From: Methanocorpusculum sp.
GTDB lineage: Archaea; Halobacteriota; Methanomicrobia; Methanomicrobiales; Methanocorpusculaceae
Length of the DNA: 64,000 nt
Assembly (NCBI GenBank): GCA_017387505.1
Contig: JAFOFB010000008.1
Span: 33,945-97,944, forward strand
Direction of reading: 5' to 3'
Of this stretch, positions 27,136-36,055 are shown in pieces. How positions within the stretch are numbered: the stretch's first letter is position 1; every line of letters starts with the position of its first letter. Under the pieces are notes generated by a model, which worked only from the letters and a program-made list of their open reading frames with translations, did no database searches and was not told the DNA's origin. Both the position numbers and the translations under genes were made by a program.

Positions 27136-27840
27136 TCACTCAAGGATTTTGAGCAGTGCATCTCCTTTTGCCGCGGCATTTGCAAGGTTGAAGAAATCCT
27201 CCTGCATTCCTGCCGGAATTGAGACAACGCAAATCCATGAGCCGTCATTCTGCCACTCGTTCTTTTCCATCTTGACATAAGAAGCCCCGGAGACCGCGCC
27301 GTAAGCGCGTGCCGCATAATCCATCGGGAACTTTGCAGCAATGCGCCTCTCTTCGAAACTGATTGGAAGAACCGGACGCAGAGCCTTGACAGTCTCCTTT
27401 ACAAGATCATCAACAGACTTAAACGGATCAAAGTTGACGCGAACCTGCTCTAAAGCAAGCTCAATGCGCGTCACCGGGTGCGGCAGACCGTTTTGCGGGT
27501 TTACTGCATTTCTTGCAATATAAGTAATGACGCGGTTTCTCTTCTCCTCGGTTAAACGTCTTCTCTGCTCGGTTGTTAAGTGGATTTCTCCTTTCAGGAT
27601 AATCTGACGTGCAACCTCTTCGAAGTTAGTGGACTTGAAGACCTTGAGTAAATCCTCATCCGGAGACTTCTCCCCGTGGGATGCATTCTCATAAACATTG
27701 AGAGCGGCAACCGCATCCTCAATATCAATGCCCTCAACACCGTGGCGCATCTTGTCTGCAAGTTCCGGATCAACTAAAATCTCAAAGCGCAGACCATGGC
27801 TTTCGAGCCTTGCCGTTACCGCATTGTCAAGTGGAATCAT
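27136..27840 (-). CDS. Ribosome maturation factor SBDS
   Basis: The 234-residue protein shows the three-domain SBDS layout. The N-terminal FYSH domain (ARLESHGLRFEILVDPELAD ... SPDEDLLKVFKSTNFEEVAR) is followed by the central helical domain (LTTEQRRRLTEEKRNRVITYI, HPVTRIELAL) and a ferredoxin-like C-terminus. SBDS works with EF-2-like GTPases to release anti-association factors from the large subunit. It sits in the classic archaeal order between psmA and L37Ae. Confidence 0.93.
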   Translation of the reverse strand: MIPLDNAVTARLESHGLRFEILVDPELADKMRHGVEGIDIEDAVAALNVYENASHGEKSPDEDLLKVFKSTNFEEVARQIILKGEIHLTTEQRRRLTEEKRNRVITYIARNAVNPQNGLPHPVTRIELALEQVRVNFDPFKSVDDLVKETVKALRPVLPISFEERRIAAKFPMDYAARAYGAVSGASYVKMEKNEWQNDGSWICVVSIPAGMQEDFFNLANAAAKGDALLKILE

Positions 27841-27844
27841 GAAC

Positions 27845-28672
27845 TTACTCCGCCTTCTCTTCCTTCTTTACTGTCTTGGAAAACTTTGCAACAGCAGACT
27901 TGACTTCCTCTGCAGTAAGTTTTCTAAAGGACAGAATCTGAGTAGTGCTTCCGGTCGGAGACTCAACAACTTTCTTTACTGCGCGCTTCTTAGAGTATTC
28001 ACCTGCAACACCGATTTCAACAGTGTTCATATCGAACTTGCCCTCGGTTGCGGTGTAGAGTGCCTTCAGACCTAAGAGAACTGCCTCTTCGGCGGATAAG
28101 CCTTCCTTGTACTCCTCTTCGAAGAGCTTCATAACTGCCTGTCTTCCAATACCAATGCCGGTTGCCATATATTCAAGAAGGGTTCCGGAAGGATCGGTTT
28201 CAAAGAGGCAGTAATGTGCCTTGCCGTCTGCTCCGATGTCAACACCTGCGAGGAGGAGAGCTGTACCATACGGACGTGCTCCGCCGAAGAGAGTATAAGT
28301 CTGCATGTGGTCGCAGAGCTTCTTGGCTAAAGTCTCCACATCAATCGGCTCGCCGTAAGTGATTCTGTTGCTCTGTGCCTCAACACGTGCACGCTCAACA
28401 AGTGCGCGAGCGTCACCGACAAGACCAGAGGAAGCAACACCGATGTGTTCATCAATCTTGAAGATCTTCTCAATCGAGGATGGTTCAAGCAGGCGGGAGC
28501 CTACTCTCTTATCAACGAGCAGAACAACACCTGAGCGGCACTTAATACCGACTGCAGTGGTTCCGCGTTTGACAGCCTCACGTGCGTACTCGACCTGATA
28601 GAGTCTTCCATCAGGAGAGAACATAGTAATAGTGCGGTCATAACCGCCCATCTGATATTGCTGTGGCTGCAT
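27845..28672 (-). CDS. psmA: Proteasome subunit alpha
   Basis: The 275-residue protein starts [20 protein letters not shown], with the H0 gate helix signature [20 protein letters not shown] of alpha subunits. It continues [20 protein letters not shown]. The C-terminal tail beyond residue 240 is slightly long and lysine-rich. Alpha rings form the outer gate of the 20S proteasome. The gene lies between the RNase P genes and SBDS, as in other euryarchaea. Confidence 0.97.
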   Translation of the reverse strand: MQPQQYQMGGYDRTITMFSPDGRLYQVEYAREAVKRGTTAVGIKCRSGVVLLVDKRVGSRLLEPSSIEKIFKIDEHIGVASSGLVGDARALVERARVEAQSNRITYGEPIDVETLAKKLCDHMQTYTLFGGARPYGTALLLAGVDIGADGKAHYCLFETDPSGTLLEYMATGIGIGRQAVMKLFEEEYKEGLSAEEAVLLGLKALYTATEGKFDMNTVEIGVAGEYSKKRAVKKVVESPTGSTTQILSFRKLTAEEVKSAVAKFSKTVKKEEKAE

Positions 28673-28696
28673 AGTTACTCCTTACTATATTCAATC

Positions 28697-29041
28697 TCAA
28701 TTATGATATCTCTTCTCAACGGAGATACCCTTTTTCGCGCCGAGAACAGTTCCCGACGTCTTTACTGTCCTAAACACCGCAGGATATCCGCCTGCTTTAG
28801 TAACACAGGCAAGAGCCGCAGTCATTTCAAGCTCATGTCCTCTGCTGCATCTGACAATTGCAAACTCACCCTCCGACCAGATAACTGCCGGATGAATCTT
28901 TGAAGCCCCGACATCACCGAAAAGATCGCGAACAGAGTCCGCTGCGGCACGGTAGATATCCTTTTGCGTAAGCTCCCCTGCTTCAATCTTAATTAAGATG
29001 TATCTGCGGTTCTCGCGAAGAGTAGGCGGTAGAGGTCTCAT
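28697..29041 (-). CDS. rnp2: Ribonuclease P protein component 2 (Pop5)
   Basis: The 114-residue product starts MRPLPPTLRENRRYILIKIE, the Pop5 signature, and continues HPAVIWSEGEFAIVRCSRGHE. Pop5 pairs with Rpp30 in archaeal RNase P, the enzyme that removes tRNA 5' leaders. It overlaps the rnp3 stop by four bases. Confidence 0.9.
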   Translation of the reverse strand: MRPLPPTLRENRRYILIKIEAGELTQKDIYRAAADSVRDLFGDVGASKIHPAVIWSEGEFAIVRCSRGHELEMTAALACVTKAGGYPAVFRTVKTSGTVLGAKKGISVEKRYHN

Positions 29042-29664
29042 TCAACAACCTCCACGGTCTGCTTCGGATGAAGAATGCCGTCTAATGCATTGAGCGCAGA
29101 GTAGACCTCAGCTCTTTCCATTCCGAAAAGAGAACAGAGAGCAACAGTCTCCTGAAGATTTTTCAGACCCGACAGACTCTTTGCAGAGGATGCGATTACA
29201 AGCGGGAACTGATACTTGCGCTGAAGCTTTAAAATGTCTGCGTAGTGCGAGAGCGCACTTCTGCGTGTTCTTGGATCAATGATTTTCCCAAGCTCTATAA
29301 CAAGTCCGACGTTATGCTGTGCCGCCATCTTTGAAGTGATGTGTTCAAAACCTGCCTTTGGAAGAGCATCCAGACCTGAAAGCAGATGAATGCCTTTGGT
29401 CGTGATTGCCGTTCTGTTAAAGGAGTTATCAGAAACATCAGCGATAACAAGAGCTCCTTTCGGTGCTTTGCGGGCGGAGGAGGTCAGTTCCTTTGCAGTC
29501 TTTACTGAGATTCGAACCCCGCAAATGACCTCGCAGGATACATTTTCAGGTTCTGCACCGCAGACAACAATTCTCCTGTAACCGTTTTTGAATGCAGTAT
29601 CAGAAAAATCATTGAGCGAAAAGGAAGACGACTCATTTACACAAATGCATGCGTCAGAAATCAT
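29038..29664 (-). CDS. rnp3: Ribonuclease P protein component 3 (Rpp30)
   Basis: The 208-residue TIM-barrel-like protein has ISDACICVNESSS, LSGLDALPKAGFEHIT, NVGLVIELGKIID and FPLVIASSAKSLSGLKN. These match archaeal Rpp30. Partner Pop5 is encoded immediately downstream with overlap. The two form the catalytic-domain-supporting heterotetramer of RNase P. Confidence 0.9.
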   Translation of the reverse strand: MISDACICVNESSSFSLNDFSDTAFKNGYRRIVVCGAEPENVSCEVICGVRISVKTAKELTSSARKAPKGALVIADVSDNSFNRTAITTKGIHLLSGLDALPKAGFEHITSKMAAQHNVGLVIELGKIIDPRTRRSALSHYADILKLQRKYQFPLVIASSAKSLSGLKNLQETVALCSLFGMERAEVYSALNALDGILHPKQTVEVVE

Positions 29665-29701
29665 GGATTATAAGAGTTAAGAAAAGATTGGGTTTGAGGG
29701 T

Positions 29702-30298
29702 TTATTTACCCTGGTTGTTGTGGCAGCGGATGGATGGGCGGCACTTCTCAGTTCCGATTCCACGCTTGTGCTGTCCACGTCCCTTTCTTCCAGCGGAGGT
29801 CTTTCCGCGGTAGACACGTCCCTTGGAGTTTGCGATCCATGCGAGGTTCTTGTCTGCAAGAACTGCCGGGGATGCGCGGTCTACAAGGATGACTTCAAAG
29901 TACTTTGCTTTTCCGTCCTGTCCGACCCAGTAGGAGTTTAAAACTTCCATGTTCGGGTAGCGGTTCTGTGCACGCTCTTCAGCGATGGACTTAAGGTTCT
30001 TGCCTGGGGTTGCCTTGCGCATACCCATGCGGTTGGTTCTGCGTCCACGGATGTAGCGGGACTTTCTGCGGCCACCGCGGCGGACTGCTGCACGAACGAC
30101 GATGATTCCCTGCTTTGCTTTGTAGCCGAGGGAACGTGCTCTGTCAATACGAGTCGGGCGTTCGATACGAACAACAGCGCCCTGCTTGCGCCAGGTCTGC
30201 ATTCTCTCCCAGAGGAGTTTCTTTACACCGGATGCTGCTGGCTTCTTCCATGCATCGCGGACATATCCATACATTGATTTAGACATTTGTTGTTTCAC
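29702..30298 (-). CDS. rpl15e: 50S ribosomal protein L15e (eL15)
   Basis: The 198-residue basic protein starts [20 protein letters not shown] and has [40 protein letters not shown] and [12 protein letters not shown] at the end, all family hallmarks. The first in-frame Met at MSKSMYGYV may be the true start. It leads the RNase P/proteasome operon, divergent from alaS. Confidence 0.95.
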   Translation of the reverse strand: MKQQMSKSMYGYVRDAWKKPAASGVKKLLWERMQTWRKQGAVVRIERPTRIDRARSLGYKAKQGIIVVRAAVRRGGRRKSRYIRGRRTNRMGMRKATPGKNLKSIAEERAQNRYPNMEVLNSYWVGQDGKAKYFEVILVDRASPAVLADKNLAWIANSKGRVYRGKTSAGRKGRGQHKRGIGTEKCRPSIRCHNNQGK

Positions 30299-30464
30299 CT
30301 CAAGGTTCAGCCGTATGTGTTTACTATATCGGCTACATTCCTTTTGATACGTTTAAGCGTGTACAGCTGTAAACTCTATATTATTGGGTCGAGGTTGTAT
30401 ATAACACTCTCGCGGACAGGACATAAGTGACGAATCATTCAGAAGAAATATACACTAATGCCTC

Positions 30465-30473
30465 TAATATATA
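30465..30473 (+). promoter_or_regulatory. TATA box of alaS
   Basis: TAATATATA lies about 30 bp before the alaS ATG at 30500. It falls inside the 5' extension of the reading frame, which argues that the upstream codon at 30458 is not the start and that the leader is very short. Confidence 0.6.
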
Positions 30474-30499
30474 CCCCATATTTACCTCGGGGTAATTCA

Positions 30500-33235
30500 A
30501 TGCTCGAAAACGAATATCAGCTTGATTTCTTCAAAGAAAACGGATTTGTCAGAAAAATCTGTAAGAAGTGCGGAAGTCCGTTCTGGACTCTTGACCCGAA
30601 CCGTGAGGTTTGCGGTGACGCACCATGTGAACCATACCAGTTCATTGGAAACCCAATTTTCAAAAAGCACAGCCTGCCGGAGATGCGCGAGGCAGACCTC
30701 TCCTTCTTCGAACAGAACGGACACACCAGAATCAACCGTTACCCGGTTGCAGCCCGCTGGAGAGATGACATCTATTTAACCATTGCATCCATTGCAGACT
30801 TCCAGCCGTTTGTAACAAGCGGTGTATGTCCGCCGCCGGCAAACCCGCTTACCATCTCCCAGCCGTGTATCCGCTTAAACGACCTTGACAATGTCGGACG
30901 TTCCGGAAGACACTTCACCTGCTTTGAGATGATGGCACACCACGCCTTCAACACCGATGATGAGCCGATTTACTGGAAGGACAGATGCCTTGAGCTCTGT
31001 ACCGGTTTTGTAAACTCCGTCGGCGGAGATGTTACCCAGCTTACTTTCAAGGAGAACCCGTGGTTCGGCGGAGGAAATGCAGGAGCTTCTGTTGAAGTAT
31101 TAATGGGCGGTCTTGAAGTTGCAACCCTCGTCTTCATGAACCTGTCCCGCAAGAACTCCGGAAAACCGCCGGTGATGATTGACGGCAAGGATTACTATGA
31201 GATGCCGCTTAGAATCGTCGATACCGGATATGGTCTTGAGCGTTTCACCTGGGCATCCTGCGGAACCCCGACCGCGTACGATGCAGTCTTCCCGGAGATG
31301 ATTTCCCGTCTTTTAAACAATGCGGGAATGGAGCACTACCTCGACAATCCTGAAATTGAGCACATCTTAGGTAAGAACGCAGAGTTCGCCGGCTTAATGG
31401 ATATCAGAGGCGAGAAGATCAGCGAGCTTAGAAAGCAGGTGGCAGACTACACCGGAATTTCTGTCGGCAAACTCGAAGAGATTATTGTCCCGATGGAGAA
31501 TATCTACGCACTCTGTGACCACACCAGATGTCTTGCATATATGCTCGGTGATTTAATCGTGCCGTCCAATGTGCGCGACGGATACCTGGCACGTATGGTT
31601 CTTCGCCGCAGCATCAGAATGATGCAGGAAGCAAAGGTCGATGATGACTTAGGCGAGTTAATCGTTGCCCAGATGGAAGCAATCGGTCTTTCCAACTTCG
31701 AGCAGGACCCGGCAATCGTTCGCGAGATTATTGCACGCGAGGTCGAGAAGTACGAGGCAACCATTGCACGCGGAACCAGAACCGTTCAGCGCCTTGGTCA
31801 GAACTATGTCAAGAAGAACGAGGAAGTCCCGCTTGCAGAGCTTATCACTCTCTACGATTCCCACGGCATTCCGGTTGACACCATCAACAAGGTCTTAACC
31901 GAGACCGGTGCAAAGTTCGAAATCCCGGACGACTTCGAGTCCCAGATTGCAGATATGCACTCCGAAAACGAGGGCGAGAAGGCTCCAAGCCCGCTTGCAA
32001 AGTATGAGGAGCGCATCTCCAAGCTTCCGGCAACCAAGAAGTCCTACTACGAGCGCCCGACCTATATGGAGTTCGAGGCAATCGTGCTTGACATTATGGA
32101 TGAGTATGTTGTCCTTGATGCAACTCTCTTCTACCCGGAGGGAGGAGGACAGCCGTCCGATACCGGTATGCTTGTTGCAAGCAATGCTATGGTGAGAGTT
32201 GAAAATGTCGTCAAGTCCGGCGATGTAATTCTCCACAAAGTAAATGACGGAAGCTTAAAGCGCGGAGACCGCGTCAAGGGTGTTCTCGATGAGGAACGCC
32301 GCTGGGCTTTAATGCGCCACCACTCCGGAACTCACATGGTTCTTCGTGCCGCAAAGGAGGTCTTAGGTCCGCACATTCACCAGGCAGGTTCCCAGCTTTC
32401 CCCGGAGACTGCACGCTTAGACATCAGACACTACACCCACATCACTCCTGAGCAGATGAAGGAGATTGAGGTTCGTGCAAACCGTCTCGTGATGGAGAAC
32501 CTCCCAACCACCATCAAAGTCGAGCCGCGTGTTAAAGCCGAGCAGAAGTTCGGTTTCGCACTGTACCAGGGAGGTGTTCCGCCAGGAAAGGAGCTTCGTA
32601 TCGTTCAGATGGGTGCAGAGACCCAGGCATGTGCAGGTACTCACTGTACTACAACAGGCGAAATCGGTCCAATCAAGCTCCTTCGCTTAGAGCACATCCA
32701 GGATGGTGTTGAGCGTATCGAGTTCGCATGCGGTTTTGCAGCACTCGATGCTATGCAGCACATCCAGAGCCTGTTAAACACCTCTGCAGATGCACTCTCT
32801 GTCCAGACCGAAAACCTTCCGGCAACCGTTGAGCGTTTCTTCTCCGAGTGGAAGGACCAGAGAAAGGAGATCGAGAAGCTCCGTGCAAAGATTGCCGAGC
32901 TTGAGCTTTCCAGACTTGAGGGTGTTGACATCAATGGTGTTGAGGTTGTTATCAAGCAGATTGATGTTTCCAGAAAAGAACTTGTAACCGTTGCAGGCGC
33001 AGTTGGAGAACGCGGCGGTGTTGCTGTTTTAATCACCGCAGCAGACGGTATCGGTGTTGTTGCCGCATCCGGCTCTGATAAGGTTAAGGCAGGAAAGCTT
33101 GTCTCTGCTGTCTGTGCTGAGCTCGGCGGAAAGGGCGGAGGAAAGGACACTATGGCACAGGGTGCAGGTGTTGATGCTTCCAAGATTGGCGCTGCTTTAG
33201 TTAAGGCTGAAGAGCTTATCCGCGAAGCACTCTGA
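30500..33235 (+). CDS. alaS: Alanyl-tRNA synthetase
   Basis: I start at MLENEYQLDFFKENGF, since the frame's earlier codon lies before the promoter. The 911-residue archaeal-type enzyme has a class II core (for example FEMMAHHAFN, GGGNAGASVEV, DTGYGLERFTW). The editing domain has the zinc motif RHHSGTHMV and CAGTHCTTTGEIG, and a C-terminal C-Ala domain ends in a glycine-rich segment (ELGGKGGGKDTMAQGAG). It charges tRNA-Ala and clears Ser/Gly mischarging. It is a complete single-copy housekeeping gene at the edge of the first accessory region. Confidence 0.98.
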   Translation: MLENEYQLDFFKENGFVRKICKKCGSPFWTLDPNREVCGDAPCEPYQFIGNPIFKKHSLPEMREADLSFFEQNGHTRINRYPVAARWRDDIYLTIASIADFQPFVTSGVCPPPANPLTISQPCIRLNDLDNVGRSGRHFTCFEMMAHHAFNTDDEPIYWKDRCLELCTGFVNSVGGDVTQLTFKENPWFGGGNAGASVEVLMGGLEVATLVFMNLSRKNSGKPPVMIDGKDYYEMPLRIVDTGYGLERFTWASCGTPTAYDAVFPEMISRLLNNAGMEHYLDNPEIEHILGKNAEFAGLMDIRGEKISELRKQVADYTGISVGKLEEIIVPMENIYALCDHTRCLAYMLGDLIVPSNVRDGYLARMVLRRSIRMMQEAKVDDDLGELIVAQMEAIGLSNFEQDPAIVREIIAREVEKYEATIARGTRTVQRLGQNYVKKNEEVPLAELITLYDSHGIPVDTINKVLTETGAKFEIPDDFESQIADMHSENEGEKAPSPLAKYEERISKLPATKKSYYERPTYMEFEAIVLDIMDEYVVLDATLFYPEGGGQPSDTGMLVASNAMVRVENVVKSGDVILHKVNDGSLKRGDRVKGVLDEERRWALMRHHSGTHMVLRAAKEVLGPHIHQAGSQLSPETARLDIRHYTHITPEQMKEIEVRANRLVMENLPTTIKVEPRVKAEQKFGFALYQGGVPPGKELRIVQMGAETQACAGTHCTTTGEIGPIKLLRLEHIQDGVERIEFACGFAALDAMQHIQSLLNTSADALSVQTENLPATVERFFSEWKDQRKEIEKLRAKIAELELSRLEGVDINGVEVVIKQIDVSRKELVTVAGAVGERGGVAVLITAADGIGVVAASGSDKVKAGKLVSAVCAELGGKGGGKDTMAQGAGVDASKIGAALVKAEELIREAL

Positions 33236-33238
33236 GTT

Positions 33239-33861
33239 TTTTGACTCAGGGTATTCTTTTTTTTTTTGAGATTTTGTTTAGATTGTATATTCATCCTCGC
33301 ATACGATTTTCGCTTGATTTATACGCCTGTTTGGGTGTTGGTTTAGGAGTTCACGCCGGAGCGGCAGCTAATCGCGCCGCTCTATTCCGGCGGGCAATCA
33401 GGGGAGGCGGTTTGGAAGATTCCGGCTTTTGTAGTTTATTTGGTTGATGCTCTTTTAGTGGTGTTTCCGTCGGGCTACGAAAATACGACTGCTCCTTTGT
33501 CCTCGGTTCACTTCGGCTAATCGCCGAAGTTTCACCTGCGGACTGCGGCGCACTCGCCTTTTCGCCCACGCCCTCCTTAATATACAGAAAAGGGGCGGGG
33601 CACAGGCGTTCACCCGCGAGAGGATAATGCCCCCAGTCTGTTCGCTCGCTTTGCTCGCTCTCATCCCGTGAGCAATATCGTCTCGCGGTTTACACGCCCT
33701 GTGTGTAAGCCCGCCGGTTGTTCGGTTCGCTTATGCTTTATTTGATTGCCTGCCGCGAATAAGCGTAGGCGGTCGCAAGCCCTTCGGTCTTGCTCATGGC
33801 TTAGTCGCTTCGCTCCCTCGCCATTAGCCGAAGCGCGGCAGGCGGGCTTCGGAGCTAATCT
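33239..33861 (+). repeat. Repeat-rich intergenic region with two inverted-repeat arms
   Basis: No gene is supported here. Segment 33349-33403 recurs inverted at 35926-35980 (core CCGGAGCGGC ... AATCGCGCCGCTCTATT). Segment 33590-33720 (GGGGCGGGGCACAGGCGTT, GATAATGCC, GCAATATCGTC) recurs inverted at about 36470-36600. The rest is made of short dispersed motifs such as CTTCGGTCTTGCTCATGGCT and TTAGTCGCTTCGCTCCCTCG, which are scattered over all accessory stretches of the window. Confidence 0.75.
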
Positions 33862-34233
33862 ATGAATAAGTTAGATGTAAACTCGGATATGTACAGAATT
33901 GTTGGATGCGCTCTTAAGGTTTACAACAGCCTAAAGCCTGGTTACCTTGAATCGGTGTATGAGAAGGCATTCCAGATGGAATTAGAGGAAGCAGGCTTTT
34001 CAGTGAAGCGTCAGGTTCGGATTCCTGTGCACTACAAGGGCGTTCTGCTCGATGCTAATTTTGTTGCTGACTTAGTTGTGAATGATTCACTGCTGATTGA
34101 GTTAAAAGCGGTTTCAAGCCTCGCGAAGATTCACGAGAGGCAGGTTGAGAGTTATCTGAAAACAACAGGGATGGAGAGCGGGCTTTTAGTGAACTTTGGA
34201 AACATGAGGAGGCTTGAGTGGAGAGTCTTTTGA
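33862..34233 (+). CDS. GxxExxY protein (PDDEXK_3 family), copy 1
   Basis: The 123-residue protein has the family signature GYLESVYEKAFQMELEEAG (G-x-x-E-x-x-Y), then FVADLVVNDSLLIELKAVSS, a PD-(D/E)xK-like D ... E-x-K arrangement, and LLVNFGNMRRLEWR. The biochemical role of the family is not established; a nuclease fold is predicted. Two homologues lie at 36056 and 52573. This copy is divergently placed from copy 2 around the dpnI cassette. Confidence 0.88.
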   Translation: MNKLDVNSDMYRIVGCALKVYNSLKPGYLESVYEKAFQMELEEAGFSVKRQVRIPVHYKGVLLDANFVADLVVNDSLLIELKAVSSLAKIHERQVESYLKTTGMESGLLVNFGNMRRLEWRVF

Positions 34234-34288
34234 AGATGGAATCCAAACCATCTATTTTCAGAAATTCACAGTATAAAACAGATTTAAA

Positions 34289-34587
34289 GAGGTGGACCGG
34301 CTTTTATGAACGGGTAACGAATCCGCTCAGCCGGATAACCCAACACCTTTACATTGAATAAATGGGGTGTCTGACATTATAATACTTTGTCTGATATCAC
34401 CCTGATAAAATAATGGGAGTTTGACCTCCCACTATTTTTTGGTCAGCAGCTGATACCACAATCGGATTTCTCGCGACAGAAGTATCACGAGTGTGACCAC
34501 GATTAAAAGGTGTTGGGTTATCATATCCACCTCCTTTATTTTGCTCGGTTCGTTACTCCGGCATAGAATATTGTCCCGTTACTATTA
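34289..34587 (-). ncRNA. Structured peptide-encoding RNA element, copy D
   Basis: The minus-strand transcript has a 5' G+C hairpin region, a Shine-Dalgarno (34526-34534), a 30-codon ORF, an 11-bp hairpin (34409-34435) and a 3' half mirroring the 5' half. The arm 34506-34522 pairs perfectly over 17 bp with 34334-34350, starting at the last base of the ATG. GAGGTGGA of the ribosome binding site (34526-34533) pairs with TCCACCTC made from 34289-34296. Copies B and C conserve the layout with different arm sequences. The 5' end is inferred from a TATA-like element near 34612. Confidence 0.75.
34432..34524 (-). CDS. Small hydrophobic peptide (30 aa), type I toxin-like, copy D
   Basis: ATG (complement of 34522-34524) follows AAAGGAGGTGG by two bases. 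The peptide is MITQHLLIVVTLVILL followed by SREIRLWYQLLTKK: one hydrophobic segment and a basic amphipathic tail. The tail pattern E-I-R-x-W-Y-x-x-L-(S/T)-(K/R)-K is shared with the ORFs at 50908-51006 and 62840-62935. Size and charge pattern resemble membrane-active type I toxins such as Fst or TisB, but I do not recognise the family. Translation is probably blocked in the full transcript by 5'-3' pairing. Confidence 0.72.
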   Translation of the reverse strand: MITQHLLIVVTLVILLSREIRLWYQLLTKK

Positions 34588-34683
34588 TGAAGATAGAGGG
34601 TTGGATGAGATATAGATACGATTTAGTTCTGGATTATTGCTAACAATTAATTATCTTCACATCCCATCTAAAGATACTGCGAA

Positions 34684-35454
34684 ATGGAACTATCACTCAA
34701 TCTCAGTTATGCAGACGGATACAAAAGCAGGTCACAGATTGCACGAGTAATTACTGAGACATGGGTTTCTCAAAATGCCTACTGTCCACACTGTGGTTGC
34801 GGAACGCTGGTAAAAGATGTGAATAATTCCCCTGTTTTAGATTTCCACTGTCCTATCTGCAAGCAAGGATTTGAATTAAAAAGTAAGTCTGGAAAATATG
34901 GGAGAAAAATTGTTGATGGTGAGTACTCAACCATGATTTCCCGAATTACAAGCAGTACAAATCCTGATTTTTTCTTTCTGAACTATCAACTTGATACTAA
35001 CAGAGTTACTGATTTCCTTTTAATTCCAAAGCAGTTTATTACTGAGAGTATTATTGAAAAACGTCAGCCTCTTTCTGCATCAGCACGAAGAGCAGGATGG
35101 ACAGGATGTAATATTCTTGTTGAGCGTATTCCAACTGACGGAAGAATTTTTATTGTCAAAGACAGTGTGGTATGCCAAAAAGATGATGTCTTATCCAAAC
35201 TGAGAGAGACTGAGTTCTTAACACGGATTGATTCTAATAAACGAGGATGGATTGTCGATATCATGCGATGTATCGACACTCTTGATAATGATGAATTTAG
35301 ACTTTCTGAGTTATATGAGTTTGAGGAAGAATTACAGTCTCTTCATCCAAATAACCATCATGTACAAGCAAAAATAAGGCAACAGTTACAGTTTTTGCGA
35401 GATATGGGTTATGTTGAATTTTGTGGGAGAGGGTATTATCGAAGAAGGAGATAG
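34684..35454 (+). CDS. dpnI: DpnI-type methyl-directed restriction endonuclease
   Basis: The 256-residue protein matches DpnI along its length: MELSLNLSYADGYKSRSQIA, zinc-binding CPHCGCG ... CPIC, and the catalytic D53 ... E64-L-K66 (VLDFHC ... FELKSK) at the same residue numbers as in DpnI. It also has TARRAGW-like SARRAGWTGCN. The C-terminal winged helix ends KIRQQLQFLRDMGYVEFCGRG. DpnI cuts G-m6A-TC, so the host should not carry Dam-type methylation. It leads a two-gene operon with a DpnD-like gene and has lower G+C than the core genes, suggesting transfer. Confidence 0.95.
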   Translation: MELSLNLSYADGYKSRSQIARVITETWVSQNAYCPHCGCGTLVKDVNNSPVLDFHCPICKQGFELKSKSGKYGRKIVDGEYSTMISRITSSTNPDFFFLNYQLDTNRVTDFLLIPKQFITESIIEKRQPLSASARRAGWTGCNILVERIPTDGRIFIVKDSVVCQKDDVLSKLRETEFLTRIDSNKRGWIVDIMRCIDTLDNDEFRLSELYEFEEELQSLHPNNHHVQAKIRQQLQFLRDMGYVEFCGRGYYRRRR

Positions 35455-35456
35455 TT

Positions 35457-35690
35457 ATGCCAAAGTATGCTTATGAAATTACAGAAACACTGAGCAAGGT
35501 AATTGTACTCGAAGCAGATAATGAAGATGATGCATATCAGGAGTTAAAAAGACGATATCACGAAGGAGAAATTGTTCTCTATAGTGATGACTTTGTAGAG
35601 TCAGATATTTTGGAGTTGACTGAAGGCGTGGAGGATATGCCAATTAGTGTGAAAAACTATCGCGGAGAATATGAAACACCGTGGGATTAA
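35457..35690 (+). CDS. DpnD/PcfM-like small protein
   Basis: The 77-residue product starts two bases after the dpnI stop (ATG 35457), with GAAGGAG as ribosome binding site. It reads YAYEITETLSKVIVLEADN, EDDAYQELKRRYHEGEIVLY and DDFVESDI, the pattern of the DpnD/PcfM C-terminal domain. In pneumococcus dpnC (DpnI) and dpnD also form one cassette. The function of DpnD is not known. A second member of this family is encoded at 49300-49467. Confidence 0.85.
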   Translation: MPKYAYEITETLSKVIVLEADNEDDAYQELKRRYHEGEIVLYSDDFVESDILELTEGVEDMPISVKNYRGEYETPWD

Positions 35691-36055
35691 TGTATCTCTA
35701 CTATTCCCACAGTCCGCTCCCGGACTCCGTGCATGTCTCCGCTAACGCTTCGACATAAACTCCGTCCGCCCCGCTCTGTTTTCTTCCCGCCCGCAAAAAC
35801 CAGACTAAGAGGTCGCCCATACCTCCGCATATCTCCGGCATCGGCTGTCTCTGGGCATCAGTCGGAACATGCCTTCGGGAACTCCGCTAATGCTTCGTTC
35901 CCTTCGGCATCTTCCTCCCTTGCCCCATGATTGCCCCGCCGAAATAGAGCGGCGCGATTAGTAGCCGCTCCGGCGGGAACACAAAACAAAAAAGAGAATT
36001 CATGGAGAATAACTTCTCCATCGCCAGTCCTTCGGACTTGCTCAAGGCTTGCGGT
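35691..36055. repeat. Dispersed-repeat intergenic region with inverted-repeat arm
   Basis: No gene is supported. The stretch holds short dispersed motifs (CCGCTCCCGGACTCC, CATCTCCGGCATCGG, CCTTCGGACTTGCTCAAGGC). At 35926-35980 it holds the inverted partner of 33349-33403. The two arms enclose the GxxExxY copy 1, element D and the dpnI/dpnD cassette. Confidence 0.75.

Noticed and set aside
33590..33720. Inverted repeats as ends of an insertion sequence
   Set aside because: No transposase or target-site duplication is visible between or beside the arms.
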